Origin: Spirogloea muscicola
Lineage: Eukaryota > Streptophyta > Zygnematophyceae > Spirogloeales > Spirogloeaceae
Direction: 5' to 3'
Assembly: GCA_009602725.1 (NCBI GenBank)
Contig: WELB01000055.1
Span: forward strand, 626,896-690,895
DNA: 64,000 bases
Part shown: in pieces, positions 37,846 through 47,800 of the stretch
How positions within the stretch are numbered: the first letter of the stretch is position 1
Layout of the letters: the number at the start of each line of letters is the position of its first letter
Notes under the pieces: generated by a model
Database searches by the model: none
The model's input: only the letters and a program-made list of their open reading frames with translations
What the model was told of the DNA's origin: nothing
Translations under genes and position numbers: made by a program

Positions 37846-38041
37846 GGCCAGATTGACTGGTGGCTGGGAAAGGCCAGCCCAAAGGAATGGACAAGGTCCG
37901 AAGGAGCCGGAGTGCGAAGGACTTCCTAGTCCTAGGACTAAGACATCAGCCAGGGAAAGCTCAGTAACCAGCTAGTCAGCTCTTCTCTAGTCAGCAGATG
38001 CAAATCTGAGTAGCTAGCCGGCGAAAAGACGTCGCCCTGAC
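37846..38041 (-). mobile_element. LINE 3' end copy L0 (minus)
   Basis: Minus-strand 3' terminus of the same non-LTR element as L1/L2: the last codons (RQGDVFSPASYSDLHLLTRE) and 3' UTR, running down to CAGCCACCAGTCAATCTGGC on the minus strand at about 37850. It abuts plus-strand copy L1 head to head near 38042 and forms an inverted repeat with 38255-38380. Confidence 0.65.
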
Positions 38042-38380
38042 GGAGAATGAGCAGCAGGCAGAGGGCGAGCAGCCCGGCTTCAACGTGGCCGGGTCCCTCG
38101 CTCAGGTTTCCCGTATGCGTTTGGCCGTCTCGATGCAGCGGTCCCTCGCCTTCGCGGTTCACTTGCGCGCAGGCCGAGCTCTGGCGGCGGCCTCCGGCTT
38201 CCGTCAGGGCGACGTCTTTCCGCCAGCTAGCTTCTCGGACCTGCATCTCCTGTCTAGAGGTTACTGAGCGTTTCCTGGCTGATGTCTTAGTCCTAGTCGT
38301 TCGCACTCAGGCTCCCTCAGACTTTGTCCATTCTTTTGGGCTGGCCTTTCCCAGCCACCAGTCAATCTGGCCGCGCTTCC
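38042..38380 (+). mobile_element. LINE 3' end copy L1 (plus)
   Basis: Plus-strand 3' fragment of a non-LTR retrotransposon. It encodes GFNVAGSLAQVSRMRLAVSM, QRSLAFAVHLRAGRALAAAS and ends after SDLHLLSRGY (stop at 38265-38267), then a 3' UTR with the hairpins GGACAAAGTC-type and GGGCTGG..CCAGCC and the end word CAGCCACCAGTCAATCTGGC. The same coding block occurs inverted at 38388-38555, so L1 and L2 face each other across one 3' UTR. Strongly 5'-truncated. Confidence 0.7.
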
Positions 38381-39130
38381 TCTTGAATGAGCTCGCTGAC
38401 GGAAGCTGGAGGCCGCCGCCAGAGCTCGGCCTGCGCGCAAGTGAACCGCGAAGGCAAGGGACCGCTGCATCGAGATGACCAAACGCATTCGGAAGACTTG
38501 AGCGTGGGACCCGGCGACGTTGAAGCAGGGCTGCTCGCCCTGCTGCCCGAGGCGGCGGGCCGCTGCACGCCGCGCAAGGAGGTGAAGCAAGTCAAGCCAT
38601 TTCGTGCCAAAGGCTCCGTGCACGTCGACTGCCAGTGGAACAAACTCGTCTCCCACCGGGTGGTCCGAGTATTTCCGTTCCTTTGCGCCCGCCGCTTGGC
38701 GGACTGCGTAGCCCGCCTCCTCCGACGAGCGTTTGGCGCTGCTGGTAACAAAGCAGTCAGTCGGCGATGAGCCGAGGCCCCCCGCCGAGCGCGCTGGCGA
38801 CGAGATCGGCGCGCCGGGTGTGGATGCGGCCATCCGCCACAGCGGTTGGAGGCATGATGCTGATATTCTCGAGCGCCACCGTGTAACCGGCCTCGACAAA
38901 GATGCCAAACATCGCATTCCGCAGCAGGTCGTTTATTCCTGTCCGCTCCCCGCCCCGTGCGCACCTGAGCATGTGAGCTGCCAACGATGCCGCGTCTGAA
39001 CTGCGCTCTTCACACTCACACTGCTGTACTCCACTGAGGCAGGGTGAGTGGAGGCCGAGGAGGCGGTGCACGCCGTACGGAAGGCGTCATCGGGCATTTG
39101 GAGCGTGTCGTGGATCGGCAGGGCAGACAA
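38379..39130 (-). mobile_element. LINE 3' region copy L2 with CCHC and endonuclease-like part
   Basis: Longest LINE piece, minus strand. Reading down from 39130: IHDTLQMPDDAFRTAC, then in a second frame FGLHSP-type residues LSGVQQCECEERSSDAASLA and AHMLRC (C-x-C..H-x4-C), NDLLRNAMFGIFVEAGYTVA, then RRADLVAS, then in a third frame KERKYSDHPVGDEFVPLAVD, FGTKWLDLLHLLARRAAARR, FRMRLVISMQRSLAFAVHLR. A cysteine-histidine knuckle followed by an (R/P)xD..D..KxxKY arrangement is known from non-LTR elements with a restriction-like endonuclease (R2/NeSL/R4 type), so that class is inferred; the reverse transcriptase is not in the window. At least two frame changes show that it is dead. Confidence 0.65.
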
Positions 39131-39929
39131 CCAAGCTGAAGTAGTGCCGAAAAAGGACTACACTTCAAAGCACGAGATGGTGCAGAAAGAGATTCAGATG
39201 AATGCTCGGTATCCACGTGTGAGCAACAGCAGATCAGAGTAACTCGAAGCAGGCAAAGCGGCACTCTGCCGAGACCCGGAAGCAGCAGCCATAGCACGGC
39301 AAGAGAAGTGGCTCTTCCGATGGGGGCAAGGGCTATGAGAAGCCAGCCCCTCTTTCTATGGGCGAGCTCTTCTTCAATGAGAAGCCAGCCCGAAAAGGAT
39401 TAACAAAGATTCGAAGGGGCCAAGTGACGGAGGGGCCTTTTTTGGGTTGGCTTTGCCAGCCCCTCTTCTCTATGGGCGAGCCTCTTCTTCTATGAGAAGC
39501 CAGCCCTAAAAGAACGGGGGAGGATGGACTACTCAGAAATTACGAGTGAGGAGCCTCAAATCCGACAGACTAGCTGCCAGGCCCCTTATTCTTGCCCCTT
39601 TGTAGCTGCTAAACGAAAGATGAGCTCGCCCATAGAAGAGAGGGGCTGGCAGAAGCCAGCCAAAAAAGAATGGACAAAATCCAAGAGAAGGGAAACACAC
39701 TAGCTAGGCATAGAGACAACTAGACATGACGGAACCACACGAAGTTCAAAACCCGCGGGTGAGCAACATCAGGTCAGAGTAGCTCGAAGCTGGAAAAGAG
39801 TGGCCAGGGGACCCACTTCCAGGAGCCCAGCATCTCTGATCTGCGGCTGCTTAGCAGGGGTTACTGAGTGTCTCGTAGCAGCTTTGTTTCTGTTACTTAG
39901 CGCTTCCCCTGGCCCCCTTCTCGTACTCT
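39131..39929. repeat. nested LINE 3'-UTR-like repeat fragments
   Basis: No host gene. Several copies of the hairpin word (GGGTTGGCTTTGCCAGCCCC near 39454; GGGCTGGCAGAAGCCAGCC near 39646) with AAAAGAATGGACAAA and CTATGGGCGAGC words. 39820-39990 is an inverted copy of 59113-59272 with high identity, including AGCGCTTCCCCTGGCCCCCT on the plus strand here. Confidence 0.6.
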
Positions 39930-40400
39930 GTTCATTCTTTTTCGGGCTGGTTATTCCAGCCCCTATTCTCAATGGGCGAGCACTTTCTTCTTAAAGATGC
40001 AGCCGGACGAGACCCGGAAGCAGCAACAAGAGCACGGCCCGCACGCGAGTGGACGGCATGAGCTAGGGAGCGTTGAAGGGACACGGAGAGCCGCATCCGG
40101 AAAACCTGGGCCATGGAGCCGGCCGCGTTAAACGGTTTTGGCCCCCTCGAACCTTTGTCTACTCTTCTCGGGCTGGCATTTCACAGCCCTTGCCACCCAT
40201 TGGGAGTGCCACTTATTCTAGCTGCCGGAAAACACACACCCATCTGGATTGAATCGGTCCACCACATCGGTGGTGACCACGTCTGCAATGATGCGCGGCG
40301 TCGAGGCCACCAAGTCGACCCGGCGTCGAGGCCACCAAGTCGACCCGGCGCGTGTGATGTCCGTCGGCCTTCTGGATATACATCTAATCGAGATCCTAGG
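39930..40400 (-). mobile_element. LINE 3' end copy L4 (minus) with 25-bp tandem duplication
   Basis: Minus strand, top to bottom: RRVDLVASTPRIIADVVTTD (endonuclease-like core, about 40365-40250), then after missing sequence AQVFRMRLSVSLQRSLAHAV and HSRAGRALVAASGS (40114-39990), then the 3' UTR. A perfect 25-base tandem duplication (40296-40320 and 40321-40345) sits in the endonuclease-like part and changes frame. A broken copy of the same family as L2. Confidence 0.6.
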
Positions 40401-40494
40401 TCGAGGGCGCCGCCGCCGCCGCCGCCACCCCTCCCAAACCCCGGGCCGCCGCCGGCGCCACCGCCGGCGGCGCCCGCCATGGGGTCCGCGGCGG

Positions 40495-40830
40495 CGAGCT
40501 GGCCCCCTGGATTGGCTCACCACACACGCAATCCACAACGCTTTCAAAATCAGCCCTGAAGCATTCCGGACGCTTCTCCAGCTGTTCCTGGGCCTGCCCC
40601 CGACCTGCCTGATTGGAGTAACTCAGTGTGAGTGTGGCTTCCGTACGGAGGGCGGAGACCTAGCCACCCACATGCTGCGGTGTCCCACAGGCCCTGAGGT
40701 GGTGGGCGTCCACAATCTCCTACGGGACGCCCTGGCGGGCTTGATGCGCGACGCCGGCTACCGCGCCATCGTTGAAGTGAGCAATGTAATGCCCATCACC
40801 ACGGATTCCCAGGGAGGCCATCACCGTCGN
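40495..40830 (+). mobile_element. LINE fragment L3 (plus) with CCHC motif
   Basis: Plus-strand piece: LTTHAIHNAFKISPEAFRTL, LGLPPTCLIGVTQCECGFRT, ATHMLRCPTGPEVVGVHNLL and RDALAGLMRDAGYRAIVEVS. It corresponds to the part of L2 upstream of the endonuclease-like motif and lies in opposite orientation to L4. It ends at an ambiguous base (40830), immediately beyond which the last surviving exon of the O-fucosyltransferase-like gene begins on the other strand. A switch of assembly or an inversion is possible here. Confidence 0.65.
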
Positions 40831-40891
40831 AGAGTAGCTGCAGCTGATACATGCACAAATTTGAGTCCGCTGTGATTAGCACAGGACATAC

Positions 40892-41862
40892 CAGTCCAAA
40901 GTCGCGAAGAATGGTATATGAATGAGCTCAATCCGTGGCTTCAACGACTCCTGCTTTGGCAGCTTCCGTGCGATGTGGACAAGCCCAGCTAGACTGCTCC
41001 TGAAGTGCTCCACGTCGAAGATGTCCTCAAAATCTCTGCAAAAAGCACATATGCTGTAATGACTGATCTCGCTGCAAGCAAGTTCACACAGATGTCACGC
41101 CTATAGTGCGTAGTGCACGCAGGTGGGAGCTTGCAACAGTGTCCTCAGAGACTCCAGCCATACGCCCAAACTAATGTCGGCAGGACATTGCAGGTGGTCG
41201 ACAACAGTATTTGACTGAACAGTACGTATGATCGGCTGCAGCTACGATCCTGCGCAGAGATGTTGCAACGAGACCTATGCTTCGAGATCGCCGATCAAGT
41301 TACGCTTGCATGATAGGGACGTACGCACATGCAGACGTGAGATGGAGCACCTGCACAGCTGGCCGGAGTGGACGTGAGCTCACCCGCGGTCCCTCCAGAC
41401 TGGATTCACCTTGAGGTGTGGGACGACCAGGGTCCTGTTGAGGAAGCGGGCCAGCACGACGGCGTTGCAGATGGCGGCCCTCTGCTGGTTCAGGCCGCCG
41501 TTGACGAAGACGACGAGGTACCCGCGCGGCTCGTACGCCTCCGCGATATCGGGCTGCGACGCGCAGGGCCCTAGGCCTAGTGTCCGCGGGGCTTCCCAGA
41601 GCTTGATCTCGCGCAGCTGCGCAGGAGAGAGGCGCGGCGGCGGCTCGTCGTTCTGCAGCGGCGGCAGCCCGTCCAGCGGCTCGGAGCCGACGGGCCAGCG
41701 TGCGCAGCCGGCGACGCTCGCGACGTTGCGCTCGAGCGGCGTTGAGGCGGAGGGCCCGCCGCCGTCGCCGCCGTCGACGCCGCCATGGAGCGCCAGCAGC
41801 GCGCCAGCGGCCAGCGCCAGGACGCAGGCGGAGGCCAGCGGCGGCAGCGCGGCGGCGGCCAT
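40892..41862 (-). pseudogene. O-fucosyltransferase-like gene, only first two exons present
   Basis: Plant-type O-fucosyltransferase (PF10250) family: type II Golgi proteins with an N-terminal anchor. Exon 1 (41862-41384) starts at an ATG and encodes an Ala/Leu anchor (LASACVLALAAGALLALHGG), a proline-rich stem, then GYLVVFVNGGLNQQRAAICN and VVLARFLNRTLVVP, the conserved start of the catalytic domain. Exon 2 (41035-40892) encodes GDFEDIFDVEHFRSSLAGLV, HIARKLPK and ends in TLDW at a good GTATGT donor. The exon phases agree (479 + 144 nt). No later part of the catalytic domain, such as an LHLRFE-type motif, is visible between 40891 and the NAGK gene at 37.0 kb; that space is LINE debris. The gene is therefore either truncated by repeats or cut by misassembly at the ambiguous base 40830. 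Confidence 0.75.
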
Positions 41863-42660
41863 GGCGGGGGTGCGGCCTGCAGCTCGTCAGCCCGACCCTG
41901 AGATGTCGCGCAAATGGCGTCTGGATATCACGCAAATGACGCCTAGATGGCACCTCGGTGCGCTTCGCGTGCCCCTCTGACGGGGCTCCCCCCCTTCCTA
42001 TGGGGGCGAGGGAATGTTCGTTTATATAAAACAACTGAAAGCCAATATGGCCAAGTACAAAAATGGCAAGCACGTCTTATGACGTACATCACCCAGAGCA
42101 CATTGACCCGCTCAGGAACCACGGGTCAATACATCAAGGTCGCCAATTGATGCCTGAATATCAGATGGCAGAGTCGAAGCCTTTCTGCCACCAATTAGAG
42201 CTCGCCCAGCTTTCTGGTGCAAAGCATGAGCATGAGCACGTTGTAAACACGGAACAGCGCTGTCAATGGACACGGTCTGAAAGGGCCGGATGACGCAAAA
42301 AGCAAGATACCAATCTCTAAGACGTCAGCAAGTGGGCTCTCAATAACCTCTAGTAGTAATTGCAACTCGGAATAGCTAGAGGGCAGAAGATGTCGCCCTG
42401 ACGTCGCCCTTTCTACCACACCACTTGCTCGTTGCGCTCCATCTCTCGACAATTACAACCACTTACGTGACCAGACGAAGAAGATATGGGCGGAATGTCG
42501 TACATCTTAAGAGCCACCAACTCTGCATTGCCGCCTTGGATAGGCAAGACGGACATGATATACCGTAGCAATTTCGTACAAAGCAGGGCATTCAGCCATG
42601 AACAGCTGGGGATGCAGGGCTTGAGTGATGGGCCATGAGAGCTGCACATTTGCTCCATCG
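41863..42660. repeat. intergenic with dispersed repeats
   Basis: 42040-42130 is a repeat related to 30108-30185. 42190-42420 resembles the LINE 3' end of L0 and L1 (CTCAATAACCTCTAGTAGTA, AGATGTCGCCCTGACG). No host exon is recognised. The start is the 5' region of the O-fucosyltransferase-like gene. Confidence 0.55.
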
Positions 42661-43289
42661 TTTAGTCACGACTTTGGCATGGCCGTCCTGGGGACGACGC
42701 TGCAAACGGCGGGCCTGACGCCGATTTTGTGGACTGCCGAGCCAGAGGCTTCAAGCCAGCTTATCCAGATCTGATCCCACCTAAGCAGAGTCGCATTGAG
42801 CGCTCATGCGCTTACAGCAGAACGCCGTGGATCTTGGTTCACATCCTGATCAGACTGCAAACAGCAGCGCCGCCCTTGGCCCTGCAGCCGGGATCTTCAA
42901 ACAATCAGTTCTTGGTCTTGAAAACAGCGAGCTCGCGCCATCCCTGGTCAGGATTGCACGTCCTCGACGATCGAACACAGGCCCGCCCTGCCACTGTCAG
43001 TGCCACGCCCACTGATGGCTTGGTCGTCCTCGGGCACGCTGCCACGGTGCTCTAGCACCTGCCAGGTCCAAAACAAGCCAAATGCACATCAGCAGCCTGG
43101 GGGGGGCAGCATCTCAGCTGAAAGCATTGTACCCCGCCAGCTCGGTATGGCTGGTGGTGTTCCTACGCAACCCGGCCTGCCTGCCGGCCGGCCTGGCCGC
43201 ACACACAACACAATAGCTGCTTCAAATTGGGGCCGAGTCTTATCAGAAGTGGGACAGATTCAATACTTAAACATAAGGAAGAGAGCATG

Positions 43290-44777
43290 CACCTTGGGTG
43301 TTGCCTCCCAGTAGCTCCGCCCAACAGCCTCTGGCAGGCGGCCATGTGCAAGTGCTGCTTGATCGCGATCGTGCCACTTGCGGGAGTGCTCCAGCTCTAG
43401 CTGCTTTGCCTTCTCTGGCCTGTCAATACAACCAGCCACCCCTTGACCTCCCCATGAGCTGGAGCTTGGAAGTAAGCAGCCGATTGGTGGGGGATGGTGT
43501 GCAAATGAGCTCGGCTTGTCTGGGGTGAGGCCAAGATGGAGGCTCGGTACTGCACCTGCCAGTCTGCTGGCGCAGGCGGCGTTTGATGAGCGCCTCAATC
43601 TCGGGCGTCGCCTCCTCACTGCCATTCATCCATGCAAATGGACTCTTCTCTGGGATCCAGCGGACACGGGCTGGATCGATGCCGGCCGGCAAAGCCTGGC
43701 CCTCCACCAAGATCATATCTGTCTTCTGTTGGAACAGCAACAAGATGTGGCATATTCGTCAGCATCACCACTGGAAATTTCAATTGTACGTCAAGAGCCT
43801 GCCGCAGCCTATCACGGAATGTGCAGAAAGCTGCGCTTGCCTTTGCACCTAACATGACCCAACTGCCATAGCAGTTGACCTTGCTTTGACTCAATGTTCA
43901 ATCTGAACTTTCATCAAGTAGGCAAGCATTGCCCCATTTCAAGTATGCGGACGCTCACAAGAAGAAGGCCATTTGCATCGACTGCGAGAACAGCACCACA
44001 AGCAACGGGGCGAGCTGAGGTTTAGGGTAGTCATGGTCAGACCTGCCATCGCATGACCTTCCGGCGCCGTTCTCGCTGCATTGCCATGTCTTCAGTCGTG
44101 AGCTCGCGCACTGGGATGGCACGCAGTCCCTGACGCCCACGACTGGCCACTGTCTCAACATCCTGTGCCTCCCACTTGTAGTACTCATCCATCCTGCACG
44201 AAGTCAAGAGTGATACGGGCTGCCTTGCTCGTCAGTGCCAGGACAATCGTGCCATGCTGTCTGCACAAGCCCGCAAAGCCAGCAGCGCTGACAGGTAGTC
44301 CATGGACTGCGTCGGTCGAGCTCAAATTAATGCCTTATGCCTTAAGCTGCGTCGTTTGAGCTCCAATAGTCGACTCGCGAGGCAGCTCACTGGGATGGCA
44401 ACTGGTTCTTTGTGAAGCAGGAAGGCATGGTGGGCTGGCCAACAGGCCTTGGCAACTCACACCTGACAGAATGTCCTACAAGGTGCTTGTCCCATATTCT
44501 GTGAAAGTGTACAGGACCTGGAGTTGGGTGCTGCCAGTAAAGCCACGGGGTACCGACACGAAGCGGTCACGTAGGCAGAGGAGAAGCTGCGTACGTACGT
44601 CATGCCGCTCTCCTCCAGGCTCTGGCGGGCGCTCTCGAGCGCGCGGCGCTCCCCTGCTCGCCGCTCCTGCTCCAGCCGGTGCCGCGCGATGGAAACCAGC
44701 GCAGCGGCCGCCACGAGGCCGGCAGCGGCGAGCATCGGCGCGGACCCCACGCCATCCTGAGCGGAGGCGCCGCCCAA
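43290..44777 (-). CDS. unidentified multi-exon protein with N-terminal membrane segment
   Basis: I do not recognise this protein. Coding exons on the minus strand, judged by composition and splice sites: 44777-about 44597 (ATG start; PMLAAAGLVAAAALVSIARH is a likely membrane helix, followed by a basic Glu/Arg-rich stretch RLEQERRAGERRALESARQS), 44193-44043 (MDEYYKWEAQDVETVASRGR, QGLRAIPVRELTTEDMAMQR, ERRRKVMRWQ), about 43735-43556 (KTDMILVEGQALPAGIDPAR, VRWIPEKSPFAWMNGSEEAT, PEIEALIKRRLRQQTG) and about 43422-43294 (EKAKQLELEHSRKWHDRDQA, LPEAVGRSYWEATPK). A part near 43750-43850 and a terminal exon below 43290 are likely but unresolved. The short helix plus charged body suggests an organelle or endomembrane anchored protein. 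It starts about 100 bases from the beta-galactosidase gene in a head-to-head arrangement. Confidence 0.5.
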
Positions 44778-44869
44778 CCGGCGAGGCCACAGTGAGCATA
44801 GTTATGGGCTGTGGGCCCAGACGTCCAGGCTTCCACTGCTGTTACTGAGAAAGGGGCCACGGCAAGCGT

Positions 44870-47800
44870 ACCCTGGCCGCCGTAACGGCATCGAAGGCGC
44901 CTCCGACGGCCTCCCGGAGGTCCCGGGCGGCGCCGCCGCCGCCGCCGCGGCGCTCCTGCTGCTCGCCGCGCTGCCCGCGCGCTGCAACGCTGCGCTGGAG
45001 GCAGCCAACGTGACGTACGACCACCGCTCGGTGCTGCTCGGCGGCCGCCGCACGCTCATGATCGCGGCCGGCATTCACTACTCCAGGAGCACGCCCCAGG
45101 CAGGCCATCCTCTCTGCCAGGCTCTTGCACCTTTGTCTCATGAGGTGAAATTCTCGAGCTTCCGGAGTCGCGCGCCTCCGTCTGAGGCACGCGACCGCTG
45201 CCGCAGATGTGGCCATCGCTGCTGGCCAAGGCCAAGCGCGGCGGCTGCAACACCGTCCAGACGCTCATGTTCTGGAACGCGCACGAGCCCGTGAAGGGAC
45301 GCGTGAGTGCCGCGGCGGCTCTCTCAACCACGGCGGGGCCATTTCCTTCCTTTGCTTTGGCAGCATTGCCACGCTGTTGAGCTACTTGCGGACACAGAAA
45401 GATGCACGCCACCGAAATCAGCTATTGAGATAGAAGATCGAGTTGATAGTTCCTCAATGTGGCCGACTGTGAGTAATTTGATACCAATTGCTTTGCTTAC
45501 TATTATTGTTGTGGCTCCACAGTACCACTGGTCTGGGAGGTTCAACATGACGCGCTTCCTGAGGGCCGCGGCCAACGAGGGCCTCCTTGTCGTTCTCAGG
45601 ATTGGCCCCTACAGCTGTGCCGAATGGACATACGGGTTTGGCCTCGCTCCCGTGTCAGCTCATTGCACAACCTTAGCTCTTCACTTGGCGCGAGAGATCA
45701 GGTTGATGGATGGATGATGGTTGAGCTGTTTGTTTTGCAACACATTGTGACACTTGGGTGAGATTCCTCTGTCTGCTTACGACACCTGCGTGCGCCAACT
45801 CAGTCTGGCTAGCATGCCTCGCTGCAGCGGCCTGCCGCTGTGGCTCAAGGACATTCCAGGCATGCAGTTCCGCACAGACAATGAGCCCTTCAAGGTGCTG
45901 AAGGCTGCTCATTTCGTGCATGCCAGTCGCATGTGCAAGCTACCTGATCCCGCTTTCTTATGATTTTTGACATCGAAATGAATGACGTGGCTCTTGTGGC
46001 ACTTGACTGAGACAGCTGGAGATGCAGAAGTGGATGCAATATGTCGTTGACAAGCTCAAGAGAGAGCAGCTACTGGCCTGGCAGGGCGGCCCCGTCATCC
46101 TTGCTCAGGTTCGGCACAAGTGCTGATTGCAGTCAAGGTGACTGCTGTAGATCATCGTCGTAATGTCCACGTCACATGCGGTACACGCAATCGCCGCAGG
46201 CTTGCATTGTTTTTGCAGGTGGAAAATGAATATGGCAACATGTATTACGGGTATGGTGATGCGGGCCGGAGGTATGCCAAGTGGGCGGGAGAAATGGCCC
46301 TCACCCTTGGCGCCGACATTCCATGGATTATGTGCTCTCAGCCCGATGCACCATCGGAGGTGGTGAGCAGTCAAACGAGTATTTATACAATGTGCTTAGT
46401 CCCAGCTAGACGACTTCAGAACATGCTACTCCGCAAGCCGGTACATTCGTCCTTCAGCCAGTTGGCACCTCAAGAAACTGTGGGCTACCCCACTCTCACC
46501 ATTGTCCTTCTCATTTGCTTGCCAGATCAACACTTGTAATGATTGGTACTGCGATGGTTTCCGCCCCAACAGCTGGTCAAAGCCGCAGCTGTACACAGAG
46601 GCCTGGAATGGGTGGTGAGCTACAGTGATCGGTGCTGTAAACCCAATGATGCAGAGGGCACAGCCTTCTGGTTGTCGAGGAGGACTTAATATCTTACCAC
46701 GCTTGCTGGCAGGTACCGCTACTGGGGCTGGCCCCATACGTCGAGGCCCGCCGCGGACGTCTCCTTCCAGGCGGCGCGCTTCTTTGCTGCCGGCGGCACC
46801 TACCTTAACTACTACATGGTTCACTCACCCCTTACCTTCAACCAAATCTTGCTGCAAAGTGTTGCAGATTGGCCAACTCATCTTCCGTCCAGCTCCTCTT
46901 TGTGCTACCTGTGTCTTGATTACTGTCCGATGTCAATAGAGAGGATGCAGGTCTTGCCCTGCTCTGTTTAGTCCATCAGCAACATCAGTTATGAAAGTTT
47001 CAATTTCCCACATGCATTGGTGCAGTACCATGGAGGGACGACATTTGAGCGGTTTGCTGGCGGCCCGTTTATCACGACCTCCTACGACTTTGATGCACCG
47101 CTTGACGAATATGGTCAGGCCAGCTCAAGCCTTTGCTTCTTCTGAGATTGGCATATATGGAGAAACTTGCAGGCCGCCTGATTTTCTGCGTGCCACTACA
47201 TCTTCCACGATGAGATATCTCACTTCTTGTCCTGCTCAGGGATGGAGAGAGAGCCGAAGTACTCCCACATGGCGGCGACGCACAAGGCCATCTACGATTG
47301 CCGGGAGGCCCTGCTTGCAGTCGAGGAGCCGTGGTATGAAGTGCTTGGGCCAGAGCAAGAGGTGATGGCAGTCAACTCTGCAAGCCTCAGGCACATTGAT
47401 CACAAGCTCTGCGTGGCGGTCCTAATATATACACCTCATCTGATCAGGCACATGTCTACTGGGACTACCAAGCAGCGGGCACGGGGCGCCAGATGGGAGC
47501 CCCAGGAAAACCTTGCGCAGCATTTCTGTCCAACAAGGGCATGCAGCCGGCCAATGTTACCTTTGATGGAGAGGAGTATGAGCTCCCAGCGTGGTCTGTG
47601 AGCGTCCTTCCCGACTGCAGGAAGGTCTCCTTCAACACAGCCAAGGTGCTCTTTCAGTCCTCCTCATGCTTGCATATCCTAAGCTCTCAGCGAATATTTT
47701 CCTACACCTGAAAGAGCTTATTGGGACACTGCTTGGTAAGAGGTTCTTGCAACTTGCTGTAAATAAAAAATCTATGGGCTATTGTAGTAGCACTGATGGC

